A program made the position numbers and the translations under genes. This document shows positions 10,087 to 19,600 of a stretch of 64,000 bases of DNA, one piece after another; position 1 is the stretch's first letter, and each line of letters opens with the position of its first letter. The DNA is from Pseudopyrenochaeta lycopersici. Lineage: Eukaryota; Ascomycota; Dothideomycetes; Pleosporales; Pseudopyrenochaetaceae. Under the pieces are notes generated by a model that saw only the letters and a program-made list of their open reading frames with translations, had not been told where the DNA came from and searched no databases. The DNA lies in assembly GCA_003313425.1 (NCBI GenBank), contig NHZP01000036.1, positions 124,001 through 188,000 of the forward strand. The letters run 5' to 3'.

Positions 10087-11490
10087 TTAGGCATATGGCG
10101 CAGTTGTAGTGGTCTGTGAGGGTGGTTGAACAAATTGCTGAGTTGAAGGTGGTTGAGGAGCGTACGCCTGCGGGGGAGGATGTCGGGGAGCGCACTGATG
10201 CCCGAGCTGTGTAGCGGAGTATTGAGCAGCAGCCGACCGAGGTGAGATGTAATGCTGCGAACTGTGGTGGCTCAGTATATACTGCGATGCCTGCTGACCA
10301 TGCCAGTATTCTGGTACATGTAAGTGAAGAAGAGCATGGGTTTGGATAATAGCGTGTCCTGCATCTGCTTGTGTAACAGCTCCGATGCCATGATGCTGCA
10401 GGTGGCTCGGCTGGATGTGGTGCGGGTAGCCTGCGACAAGCGGCATATCCTCACTCTCTTCATCCTCAAGACTGACCTTCCAGCCTTTGAGCAGCTCCGG
10501 TCGAGGTTGGATACCAGCCAACTTGGGATCTTGAAACGGCCGCCTTAACTTTCCGCTGACGACATCTTCAAGACTGTAGTAGGAGATGACGTGGTGGTGT
10601 GTCCCTCGATACTTGACAGAAATGGTCTTTTTCATCAAACCTCCTTCCTTAAACGCGTGCCTGTCGAAAAGAGATCCACAGAAACGTCGCTGTTGGTCTG
10701 GGGTGAGGCTCTGCTCGAAGTTGACATACACCTTGTTCATGGAGTCGGCGTCACTAGGTACTGAGCCATCGAAGGAAGGGTTCTCGTATTCATCGTTAGA
10801 GTTATTGAGATTCTCGCCAGTTTTGGTCATGGCATGTCCAGTGCTTTCTTTACGCTTTCGTTTGATTCCGCAGGAAGGATTAAGAGCAGTCTTCTTCTCT
10901 TCAGGTTTAAGTGCCCGTACGAGCTGACGATAGATGAGGCAGTTGTTCATGACTCGGCTAGGCGACCAGTGAACAGCATCAGTCCAGCGCTTGATACCAG
11001 AGGCGTTCTCTTCATAAACCAAAACGGTGCCGGAAGTGAGCATTTCTGTCCTTTCTTTGTCGTGAGGTCGACGGCCAACGTGACTCAAACGACCCTGAAG
11101 CGAGGCTTCCACAATGGTCATGGCATCTCTAGTAGTGTCTAGGAAACCCTTCCAGGTAGGCTTGAAGGCAGGCTGGGCCTTCATTATATTTCCCGCTACT
11201 TGGGGCCTCGCGGGCGGTGGCGTGTTAGTTCCAGTCGCAAGGACATGGGCGGTGGCAATCGAATGTTGGCGTGGAGTTACGCGCGATGGAGGTTGCAATG
11301 AAGGCATGAAACTGGTGTATATGGAGGGGTCGAAGACATTCGAACATGAAGGGTGATGCGAAGCCGAATGTTGCGGCCAATTCCATGAGTCGGCGTCACT
11401 ATAGCCTTCCACCTTCTGCACCCCGCCAAGGGACATATCATGCCCAAACGATGGCATCGTCAACATCAATGCCCTTATACCTTGCAGCAT
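10087..11490 (-). CDS. WOPR-domain (Gti1/Pac2 family) transcription regulator
   Basis: A 467-residue protein. Residues about 112-200 match the first half of the WOPR DNA-binding domain: TWKGFLDTTRDAMTIVEASL, RRPHDKER, SGTVLVYEENASGIKRWTDA and WSPSRV. Residues about 285-325 match the second half: LMKKTISVKYRGTHHHVISY then DVVSGKLRRPFQ. Between them lie a basic KRKRK stretch (possible nuclear signal) and an acidic linker. The tail is rich in His, Gln and Pro. Known relatives (Wor1, Ryp1, Sge1, Mit1) are nuclear master regulators of morphology and of secreted-protein genes. Unusually, about 110 residues precede the domain, whereas in relatives I know it starts near the N-terminus; several usually conserved positions differ. 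This may be a divergent paralogue. A start at Met12 (MPSFGHDMSL) is also possible, and a 5' exon cannot be excluded. No stop or frameshift was seen. Confidence 0.85.
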   Translation of the reverse strand: MLQGIRALMLTMPSFGHDMSLGGVQKVEGYSDADSWNWPQHSASHHPSCSNVFDPSIYTSFMPSLQPPSRVTPRQHSIATAHVLATGTNTPPPARPQVAGNIMKAQPAFKPTWKGFLDTTRDAMTIVEASLQGRLSHVGRRPHDKERTEMLTSGTVLVYEENASGIKRWTDAVHWSPSRVMNNCLIYRQLVRALKPEEKKTALNPSCGIKRKRKESTGHAMTKTGENLNNSNDEYENPSFDGSVPSDADSMNKVYVNFEQSLTPDQQRRFCGSLFDRHAFKEGGLMKKTISVKYRGTHHHVISYYSLEDVVSGKLRRPFQDPKLAGIQPRPELLKGWKVSLEDEESEDMPLVAGYPHHIQPSHLQHHGIGAVTQADAGHAIIQTHALLHLHVPEYWHGQQASQYILSHHSSQHYISPRSAAAQYSATQLGHQCAPRHPPPQAYAPQPPSTQQFVQPPSQTTTTAPYA

Positions 11491-13201
11491 AGGGAAGAAG
11501 GTTGGCGAATGGTTCCAGTCGCTTGTCCAAGAGGAGCTCCAGAGTAGAGTAAAGACTGGTTCACCGGATAGCGTTCAAACTATGGAAAGAGATGTTGGAA
11601 CGCAGAGGAAGTGAAGAACATGTGTACAGGCAAGTTGGAACGAATATGCTCAAAAGCAATGTGTGTGCGACTAACGGAGCAGCCGCGGACGATTGTGATG
11701 TTGAGGATCGATTTAGAGATGGACTACTAGCAAGTCAATGTCTATAGCAGTGATAAACGCTTGTGGATGGGACTTACGGGTACGAGTGGCGAGGAAAGGG
11801 CCTTGGTTGGGGTGGTAGTTCAGTGTGGCTAGCGAAGGCGATTATCACCGTGTTGTTGTTGGTGGTGTTGATGAAGCTGGAAGGCGGGGCAGGTTGGGTT
11901 GAAACTGCAGGTTAGTGTCTCTCAGGTGGAATTTGTGCTCTCGCTATTCACAAATGGGGAGGGTTGACATTCAGTGTCGATGTGGCAGAGGCAATAGAGT
12001 GACTGAAGCGATTGTTAAACTACTAGGTGGGTAATGGCAGTGGGCAGGCCTTGAGAGTTGAGGGGCGGCAACATTAGAACGATGCACGTACGGGCCGTGC
12101 AGCTGCAAACGACAAGATCGAGGTAGGTCGCCAGCAAGAGGTACCAGGGAGTAGTCCAGGGAACGGCTGTATATGTGGGCATTAATATTGCGGCGTCGGC
12201 GAATTGTGAAGCGACAAGGATGGCAAGGTAGGCGGCTCCCTGGAACGATAATAAGGAGGGAAGAGAGGAATAGTAGTAATAGCAACGGCGGCATGAACAA
12301 CAGGCATGAACCTGTCCTCGAGGCAAAGCCGCGCTAACTAACGTTTGACAGCCGGACGAGGGCTAATGGGGGCGAGCTGAATGGGAGCGAGCTGGCAACT
12401 CCTGGCAGTGACTCATTGGGCAGGTGAAGCGTGAGGGGATATGCACCAGTGCAAGGGAGACTGGAAGCTTGGAGGGGCTTTTCCTGCTTAGGCTGGTGGA
12501 CAGTTGATGGGCGACAGTAACGTAACGATCGCCCTTGCTGAGTGCTGGACTAGGCCGTGGAGGGAGACTTTGAAAACGAGGCAGCCCTGCTGAGCATGTT
12601 CCCCTCTAGCCCCGTTTGGTTCACTGGTTCTGGCCCATGAGACGATCAACGCAGACAATGAGAGGTTCCCCGCGAGCTCTTTCCCGCCCACGACCGCACC
12701 ATGGCAGTTAGTCCACCTAACTCCGGGTGCTGCGGACGCTGATGAAGTAGCACGCTGAAACTCTCTGGCTCCCTCGACGCTCTGCCTTTAGGAATGACCA
12801 TTCGGATGCACGCTAGCACATAGCACAAGGAGAGGAGGTGAGCAGTAGGCGGGCATCGCGGTGGCTGCTTCGCATGGCTTCCAATGGCCCGAGGTCGGAT
12901 GATTGCAAGAGAAAGATGCGGAGAAAGCTAAGGCGAGGATGTATTAAATATTGAATGATTCCTCACTCGGTAAGGACCCGGGTGTTGGTTGTGCAATCGC
13001 GTCTTAAAGGTTGTTTGTCGCGTCGCTTGCGGAGGGTCTAATAGTTGATGTTGTAGAGCTTTACAGCGGCTCTATTACTTTGAATTTGTCCTATTTCGAT
13101 AGTTTACTTTGCTAGCTATATTTGTGACGCTGAAGGTTGTGGTTGTTCAGTTGTTATGATGAAGGATTAATTGATGGTTTGATGGTGTTGCGGTGACACG
13201 C
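11491..13201. other. upstream region of the WOPR gene, no gene recognised
   Basis: About 1.7 kb between the WOPR start and the next transposon. It has only short frames. It may hold the promoter and a leader of the WOPR gene, since related regulators are known for long upstream regions. No specific site is supported. Confidence 0.35.
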
Positions 13202-14819
13202 CACCAGGTGCCGCAATAATTCGTGAGACGTTTTCTGCTGAGGTAATCAACCCCGCCAAACCTGACCCATCTCATCTCGACAGTGAATGTTCACAAGGCC
13301 ACAACAACATGGAATTGCGCTCAAATAAAGTATATGATGGCTCATTTGAAAGGCCAAAGACTCCTGAACAAAATCCTGTGCTCAAGGTACCTGATACTGA
13401 AGAGCGCGCCCACTTTTTCTGGCATATAGACCATAGACAGCCTGGCGAGAAGATCAAGGATGTATGCGCTCAACATGGGATAAGTAGAGCTACAGGTGAT
13501 AGATGGCGTAAGGAGTATAAGAGATGGGGTAATGCTCACCGTGTGAGAAAGAGGGGGAGCCTAGAAAGGGGTACAAAGCTTGGGAGGCCTTGGCGGGTGA
13601 ATATTCAAAAGTTGGAGCTACTCCTGGATGATTCCACCAACCCTGTGAGGGATAAGCCCTATCAAATTCAAGCTAGAGTGAATGATGTTCCGCTCTGTTC
13701 ACGATCTATGGGGTATAACCTAGTGAATAGAGTAGAATCTCGACTCTATGTAGCCAGCTATTCTAAGGAGATTCGGCATTTCAATAATAAAAAGAGAGTG
13801 AAGTATGGTGAAGATCATAAGAATGAATTACCTCCTGGCCAAGGAGGCTTCTGGGATGGGGTACACTTCACAGATGAGGCTCATCTCAACCCCACAGAAG
13901 ATTTTCAGAAGCCTAGGATCCTCAGGAGAAAGGGGGTTAAGGAGAGACTCAAGCCTGAGAACATCAAACAAAGGAAGCCTATTAAGAAGTCCTCACTCAC
14001 TCTACATATGTTTGCCTCTATCAACTGGTATTTCAAGAGTGAACTGAACTTCTATAATGACGAGAAAGATATGCTAAAGATACCTAAACCACCAAGAAGG
14101 CCAAAGAGATCAAAGTATCACACAGATAAGCGATGGGCTAAAGACCTCAAGGAGTGGGAGGCTCTCTGCCCTCCTCCTATTGAAGGAGACGTCAGTGGCC
14201 ATCACATGAATCAGAAATACTACGCAGAGAATCTCCTGCCCAAGTATATTGAGGCTATTCATCAGGCACGACTTTGGGAGCCACGTGATTGGTATCTTCA
14301 AGAGGACAATGATCCATCTCATGGTACTAAGAGCTCAGACAATGTAGCTATTGAGAAGAAGGAGGCTAATTGGATACCCCTGATCATTCACCCAGCTCAG
14401 AGTCCTGATCTGAACCCAGTAGAAGGTATGTGGCTCATCTTAAAACAGAGAGTTAAGCAAAGATTACATTCACCCCTACCACCCCTAATCCCATGGGATG
14501 GGACTAAGGCCCACCTTCAGGCAATCTGCCGTCAAGAATGGGCATGTATATCAAAGGAGGAAGTCAGGAGTTTAATCTCTGAGATGCCTTGGCGGTGTGA
14601 ACAAGTGGCTTCAAACGGTGGAAGCCTTATTCGCTCAGAAAAATGGTAAAACACCAAGAAAATGATGTATTTACACCTCTATAGCTCTTTGAACAGCCTC
14701 ACGATTATATCTATGCACTCTATTCACTGTTTTGGTGTACAATACTATGGTGGGGTGGAAGCCAAGGCACTGCTTAGCTCAGCAGAAAAACGTCTCACGA
14801 ATTATTGCGGCACCTGGTG
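13202..14819 (+). mobile_element. DDE_3 (Tc1/mariner-like) transposon with 41-bp terminal repeats
   Basis: The left end (13202-13242) starts CACCAGGTGCCGCAATAATT and reads on to CTGCTGAG; the right end (14779-14819) is its complement with one extra T. Bases flanking both ends read ACGC (13198-13201 and 14820-14823), so the apparent target duplication is 4 bp, not TA. It carries one long open frame. Confidence 0.8.
13309..14649 (+). CDS. DDE_3-type transposase, apparently intact
   Basis: 446 residues. The N-terminus carries helix-turn-helix regions (IKDVCAQHGISRATGDRWRK, then GRPWRVNIQKLELLLDD). The catalytic core shows DGVHFTDEAHLNP (first Asp), WYLQEDNDPSHG (second Asp) and SPDLNPVEGMW (third acidic residue). 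By hand count 38 residues lie between the second Asp and the Glu of PVEGMW. An insertion between first and second Asp (IPKPPRRPKRSKYHTDKRWA) is longer than in canonical Tc1. No stops interrupt the frame and both terminal repeats are present, so it may still be mobile. Expected reaction: cut-and-paste transposition. Confidence 0.88.
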   Translation: MELRSNKVYDGSFERPKTPEQNPVLKVPDTEERAHFFWHIDHRQPGEKIKDVCAQHGISRATGDRWRKEYKRWGNAHRVRKRGSLERGTKLGRPWRVNIQKLELLLDDSTNPVRDKPYQIQARVNDVPLCSRSMGYNLVNRVESRLYVASYSKEIRHFNNKKRVKYGEDHKNELPPGQGGFWDGVHFTDEAHLNPTEDFQKPRILRRKGVKERLKPENIKQRKPIKKSSLTLHMFASINWYFKSELNFYNDEKDMLKIPKPPRRPKRSKYHTDKRWAKDLKEWEALCPPPIEGDVSGHHMNQKYYAENLLPKYIEAIHQARLWEPRDWYLQEDNDPSHGTKSSDNVAIEKKEANWIPLIIHPAQSPDLNPVEGMWLILKQRVKQRLHSPLPPLIPWDGTKAHLQAICRQEWACISKEEVRSLISEMPWRCEQVASNGGSLIRSEKW

Positions 14820-14871
14820 ACGCTCGGGTATGGATTACGTCAGCTATGAGGTTTAGGTTAACGTGTTCCAC

Positions 14872-14884
14872 CAGTCAGTGGCGA
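14872..14884 (+). repeat. 13-bp LINE target duplication, left copy
   Basis: CAGTCAGTGGCGA here is repeated at 27490-27502, directly after the 3' tail of the LINE. In the intact right terminal repeat of Pogo-3 the complementary sequence occurs once, which fixes the insertion site. Confidence 0.85.
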
Positions 14885-15013
14885 GAAAAACACGACAACA
14901 GCGAGTATTTCAATTTTTGGAATTAACGCAGTATATCGCACGTAAAAGTCCGCTCAAGACGCCTAACGACTAGCCAGCACTTCAGAAGCAGCGCCCACTG
15001 CTACTGAGGCGTC

Positions 15014-16687
15014 ATGGCGACGCCGTGGCCCCGAAGGGCGACATGGCCTTCCCCGCTTCGCGAGCATGCTACCGCCCTCAGCGCATTTCTTCACGATGTG
15101 CTGAACACTATCGAGCGCAATGGTAGCCAGACCGTGCCAGCGGACCTTGCTGGAGATGTCATTCGCGGGGCACTGACGTTCGTCTTGAAGACGCAGCACA
15201 CGCCTGACCTTGGCACTATCTGCGACGCCCTCAGGGTCGCACAAACTGAAGCTAAAGCTACTGCGGAACACACCGCACAAGCCCTCGATCAGATCAAGAG
15301 CGAGCTCAAGAACACTACAGAAATCATGCAACAGACAGCTGCAAGTATACAGCAGAATGGTAACACAGCAGAGGAGGCGAGGGCCGCTGCGAAAGAAGCA
15401 ACAGAAGTAGGGAAAGCGACCCTAGAGATGGCGAGAGAGATCAAGAATAAAGCACCACAACAGCAGACGAACGGGCCAGTGTCATACGCTGCAGCGGCAG
15501 CTAGAGGTCCCCCACTAGCAGGTACATATAATACACAGAGTCGCAAAGCACCAATTGTGCAGACGCAACGTGAGGTCATCGTGAACATTAGAGATCCGCT
15601 CACCGTACAGGCCCTTCGGGCGATGAACCCCCGCAACCTTAAAGCCCACGTGGAGCGTGCAATCGAGCAAAGCGGGAACGAGAACATTGCAAGCGTGAAG
15701 ATTGTGTCATCTAACCAGCTTAAGAGCGGAGACCTGAGCGTCAAGGCAGCCACTAGCACTGAAGTCGAAGCACTCCGACAGTTCGCAGACGATTGGGCCA
15801 TGCGCATCGGCAACGGGGCCAGCATACAGATCCCGACGTACGGCGTCCTTGCTCACGGCATCCGCACTAACACGATGGATATGGACAAGTTCGAAGAGAA
15901 CAGGAACCAGATTCTGCAGGACAACAGACCGTTCATTCCCCAGGCTGAGATCCGACACATAGGATGGCTGACCAGAGACGCTGCCGTTAAGATCGCATCA
16001 ACTATCACCATTGAATTCACCAAGCCAGAGGACGCAAACAAGATCATAGACGAGGGCCTAGTCTGGCAGGGCGAGGTCTTCCAGTGCGAGCGATACGAGA
16101 GACAGTGCCGCGTGAAGCAGTGCTTCAAGTGCCAAAAATACGGCCACATAGGAACCCAGTGCAAGGCACCAACAGCATGTGGCTACTGTGCGCAGGAACA
16201 CGACACCCGGGACTGCCCAACCAAGTCGGACCGGAACGCGCCCAGGAAATGTACCCTCTGCCGTGGCGACCACGAAGCTTGGAGCCGCCAGTGCCCAACC
16301 AGGAAAGACGAGATTGCCAAAGCAAAGATGGCATACGAGATGCGGCCTCACTACCACTATGTACCCGAAACCAGAGGAAGGACCGTGCAGCTGGAGATGC
16401 CTGCTACTGTGCGTAGAAGCAGATCCGGCCAGAACGCGGCATCAACACAGGTCGTCCAGCTCACCAGGAACCGATCGCAGCCCGGACGAGGACAGAAGCG
16501 AACCAATACTGGAACAACAATCAACCCAATGGACCAGGAAAACATGCCGCCATCAGGAGCTGGCAGCCAGCGACCACAGAGGACCATCATGCCGAGCCGT
16601 AGAGCGCTTGAGGCAATTGGAGTCAACACACAACTACCACAAAGCAGCACTCAGCATATGGAAATCGATTCTACGACCGAAGCATGA
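15014..16687 (+). CDS. LINE ORF1: gag-like nucleic-acid-binding protein
   Basis: 557 residues. The N-terminal half is Ala-rich and predicted helical/coiled. From about residue 370 there are three Cys/His knuckles: CFKCQKYGHIGTQC, CGYCAQEHDTRDC and CTLCRGDHEAWSRQC. This is the layout of ORF1 proteins of fungal Tad-type elements, which bind element RNA into a ribonucleoprotein particle. The tail is rich in Arg, Gln and Pro. The stop TGA (16685-16687) overlaps the ATG of ORF2 (16684-16686) as ATGA, suggesting coupled reinitiation. Confidence 0.9.
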   Translation: MATPWPRRATWPSPLREHATALSAFLHDVLNTIERNGSQTVPADLAGDVIRGALTFVLKTQHTPDLGTICDALRVAQTEAKATAEHTAQALDQIKSELKNTTEIMQQTAASIQQNGNTAEEARAAAKEATEVGKATLEMAREIKNKAPQQQTNGPVSYAAAAARGPPLAGTYNTQSRKAPIVQTQREVIVNIRDPLTVQALRAMNPRNLKAHVERAIEQSGNENIASVKIVSSNQLKSGDLSVKAATSTEVEALRQFADDWAMRIGNGASIQIPTYGVLAHGIRTNTMDMDKFEENRNQILQDNRPFIPQAEIRHIGWLTRDAAVKIASTITIEFTKPEDANKIIDEGLVWQGEVFQCERYERQCRVKQCFKCQKYGHIGTQCKAPTACGYCAQEHDTRDCPTKSDRNAPRKCTLCRGDHEAWSRQCPTRKDEIAKAKMAYEMRPHYHYVPETRGRTVQLEMPATVRRSRSGQNAASTQVVQLTRNRSQPGRGQKRTNTGTTINPMDQENMPPSGAGSQRPQRTIMPSRRALEAIGVNTQLPQSSTQHMEIDSTTEA

Positions 16688-19600
16688 ATCAGCACACCAC
16701 ATTAAGCATACTACAGTACAACGTGCGCAAATCGAGGGATACAGTGATGGCAACTCTGCTTCGAGATTCTAAAGTTCACGAGTACGACATTCTAGCCATC
16801 CAGGAGCCGTGGAGGAACCCGTTCATGGCGACAACTCACCATCCAGCGAAGGACGTTTTCCATCTCTGCTACCCAGCAGCAGCCGAAGAAGGCCCAGCCA
16901 GAGTCTGCTTCTTCATAAACAAGAGAATAGACCATAAGCAGTGGCGATTCAAGGAGCACACGAAAGACATCTGTTCTCTTATTATTGAGCCTAGCGAAGC
17001 ACGACAGGAGCAGCAACGACTGACTATACACAATATATACAACCCTACAAGGAACAGTACTAACACCGGATCTACGCTGACGGATATTCGTACAGTCCTT
17101 AACGAGCACAGGGACAACGAGCAGATACTTCTTGGCGACTTTAACCTGCATCATCCCCTGTGGGGAGGGTTGAACGTCAGACGCATAGATCTAGAGGCGG
17201 AAGAGTTAATAGCGATCATAGAAGACTTTGACCTTAGCAATACACTGTCTCCGGGAACTATCACATACGAAGAAGCGGCTTGGCAATCTACCATCGACCT
17301 GTGCCTGGTCACCGTGGGCCTCAACGACAGGGTGATCAGAAGCCAGGTCGATCGCGATCTCGACCACAACTCAGACCATCTACCGATATGCACCGTGTTG
17401 GATACGACTGTGCAGTACCTAGACAAGGCATCTCAGAGGAACTGGAGGCGCATGGACGAGAAAGCATACACAAAAGCCCTGCAGCAAGCCCTGCCACCGA
17501 CACGCAGACCCGCGACAAAGATGGCACTTGATAGCTACGTCCATGAAGTGATTACGGCGATCAGAAGCGCAATCGACAAAGCAGTTCCGCAAACATGCTT
17601 CTCACCCCGAGCAAGGGAGGGATGGACTGCGGAGTGCAAGGCGGTACTCGCAGAAGCGAAAAGACTAAAGAGACTACACAGCCAGTACAACACAGAGCAA
17701 TCGTGGGAAGAGTACCGCGAAGCTAGAAACCGCAAAGCAAGAACGATCCGCAAAGCGATGACAAAGATGCATAGAGAACGGGTAGAAGACGCGGCACAGT
17801 CGCCAGACAAGCTCTGGAAGCTTGCTAGCTGGGCGAAGACCCGGGGCAACGTGGCGCCTCGGGTTACGCCTAGCATACGAAACCCGACAACACAGCGCGA
17901 GGTTACAGAGCCAGCGGACAAGGCAGACTTGTTCCGCGATGTCTTCTTTCCTCCACCACCAGAAGCAGACCTTGAAGACATCCGAGACGCTGAGTACAAC
18001 GGCCAGATCGAGCTGCCACCCATCACAGAGAAGGAAGTGAGGGACGCCATCTGTGCAGCGTCACCGCGCAAAGCTCCCGGCCCAGATGGTATCATCAATC
18101 GAGCCTTACAGGCAGGATCGAAACTACTTACATCCCACCTGACGACCATCTTCAACCGCAGCCTACGTCTGGGTTACTGCCCATCACATTTCCGCGGATC
18201 GACTACGGTCGTTCTGCGAAAGCCCGGCAAAGACAACTACACCGTGCCAAAAGCATACCGACCAATCGCGCTACTCAACACAGTTGGCAAAACGATGGAT
18301 GCAGTGATCGCCCGGCGGCTCAGTCATCTAGTGGAAACACATTGTGTGCTCCCAGCGACACACATAGGCGGCAGGAAGATGCGCTCCACTGAGCACGCGC
18401 TCCATGCAGTCACGAGCAAGATATACAGTGCATGGAACAGAGGAGCTGGTCAAGTGGCCAGTCTCCTGCTGCTTGACGTCTCTGGAGCCTTCGACAACGT
18501 CTCACACACGCGGCTGCTGCACAACCTGCGGAAGCGAAGAGTAGACGAGAAGACGGCCAGGTGGATTGCAAGCTTTCTCAGTAACAGACATACCCGTATA
18601 GCTATCGATGGCTTCAAGTCACAAGAGTATAGCATAAATACAGGCATACCACAGGGAGTTGAAAATGTGATTCTTCAAGTGTATAGATTGACCTATGGGC
18701 TTGTGTGTACTTATATACATGTAGACTGTCCCCGTCTACATAGGCAGACAAGCCACAGACTCCATCGTGGCGTATTTGCCTATAGGCATATACGCCACCT
18801 CGTCATGTGCTGTTCAGAAACAACTCTCCCACTAACTGCAGGTGGCGAGTCCAATACAGGAGCTCTTGTCCATCCCAAGTCCATTCACCAGATTCTCATG
18901 AGCATCCCTGGGGAGCGGCTTCGTGAGGAGATCAGCCAGATTTTCCTTGGTGCTGACCCTTTGAGTATTGATTCTCCCACTGAGCGTCATTTCTCGCAGA
19001 AAATGATATTTCAGTTCAATGTGCTTTGTGCGGTCATGTAACTCAGGATTACGAGTCAGCTTAAGTGCAGCATTGTTGTCAATCAGAAGCGGAGTTGATG
19101 TGGCTTCCAGGGCTTTGATGCGAAGGTCGTTGATCATATTTTGGATCCAGATGATCTCTTGAGTGGCCTTATATCCAGCCACGTATTCAGCTTCGCAGGT
19201 TGACATTGCTACAGTCCTTTGTCTTCTGGACGACCATGATACAGGGCTCCCTGCAAGTTTGACAACGTAGCCGGTAGTAGAACGTCGAGTGTCTGGACAT
19301 CCGGCCCAGTCGGCATCAACATATGCATGCAGTTCTCGATCTGCACAGTTCCTTTTGAAATGAAGTCCGAGGTTGGGTGTATATTTGAGATACGCATAGA
19401 TATCATCGACGGCTTTCATATGCTCTTCAGTTGGGTTTGCACAGAATCTGGAGACAACTCCCACTGCTTCTGCAATGTCCGGCCGCGTGACCACCATTGC
19501 GTAGTTGAGTGCTCCAACTTTTGATTGGTATCGCCTTTGGAAGTCAAGAGCTCTTGGTGGACCATCATATTTGGTTAGTTTCGGGCTTGTTCGCATGGGC

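Noticed and set aside
9800..10195. A 131-codon minus-strand frame overlapping the end of the WOPR gene.
   Set aside because: It is out of frame with the WOPR protein, overlaps its coding end and shows no domain; no splice pattern supports it as an extra exon.
15014..16687. Cellular CCHC zinc-knuckle RNA-binding protein.
   Set aside because: Its position directly before an overlapping endonuclease-reverse transcriptase ORF inside one target duplication shows it is LINE ORF1.
16684..19041. A 785-codon plus-strand frame running from the LINE into the Copia element.
   Set aside because: The last part is read through the Copia LTR and antisense of its gag-pol; the true LINE frame jumps from 18656 to 25285.
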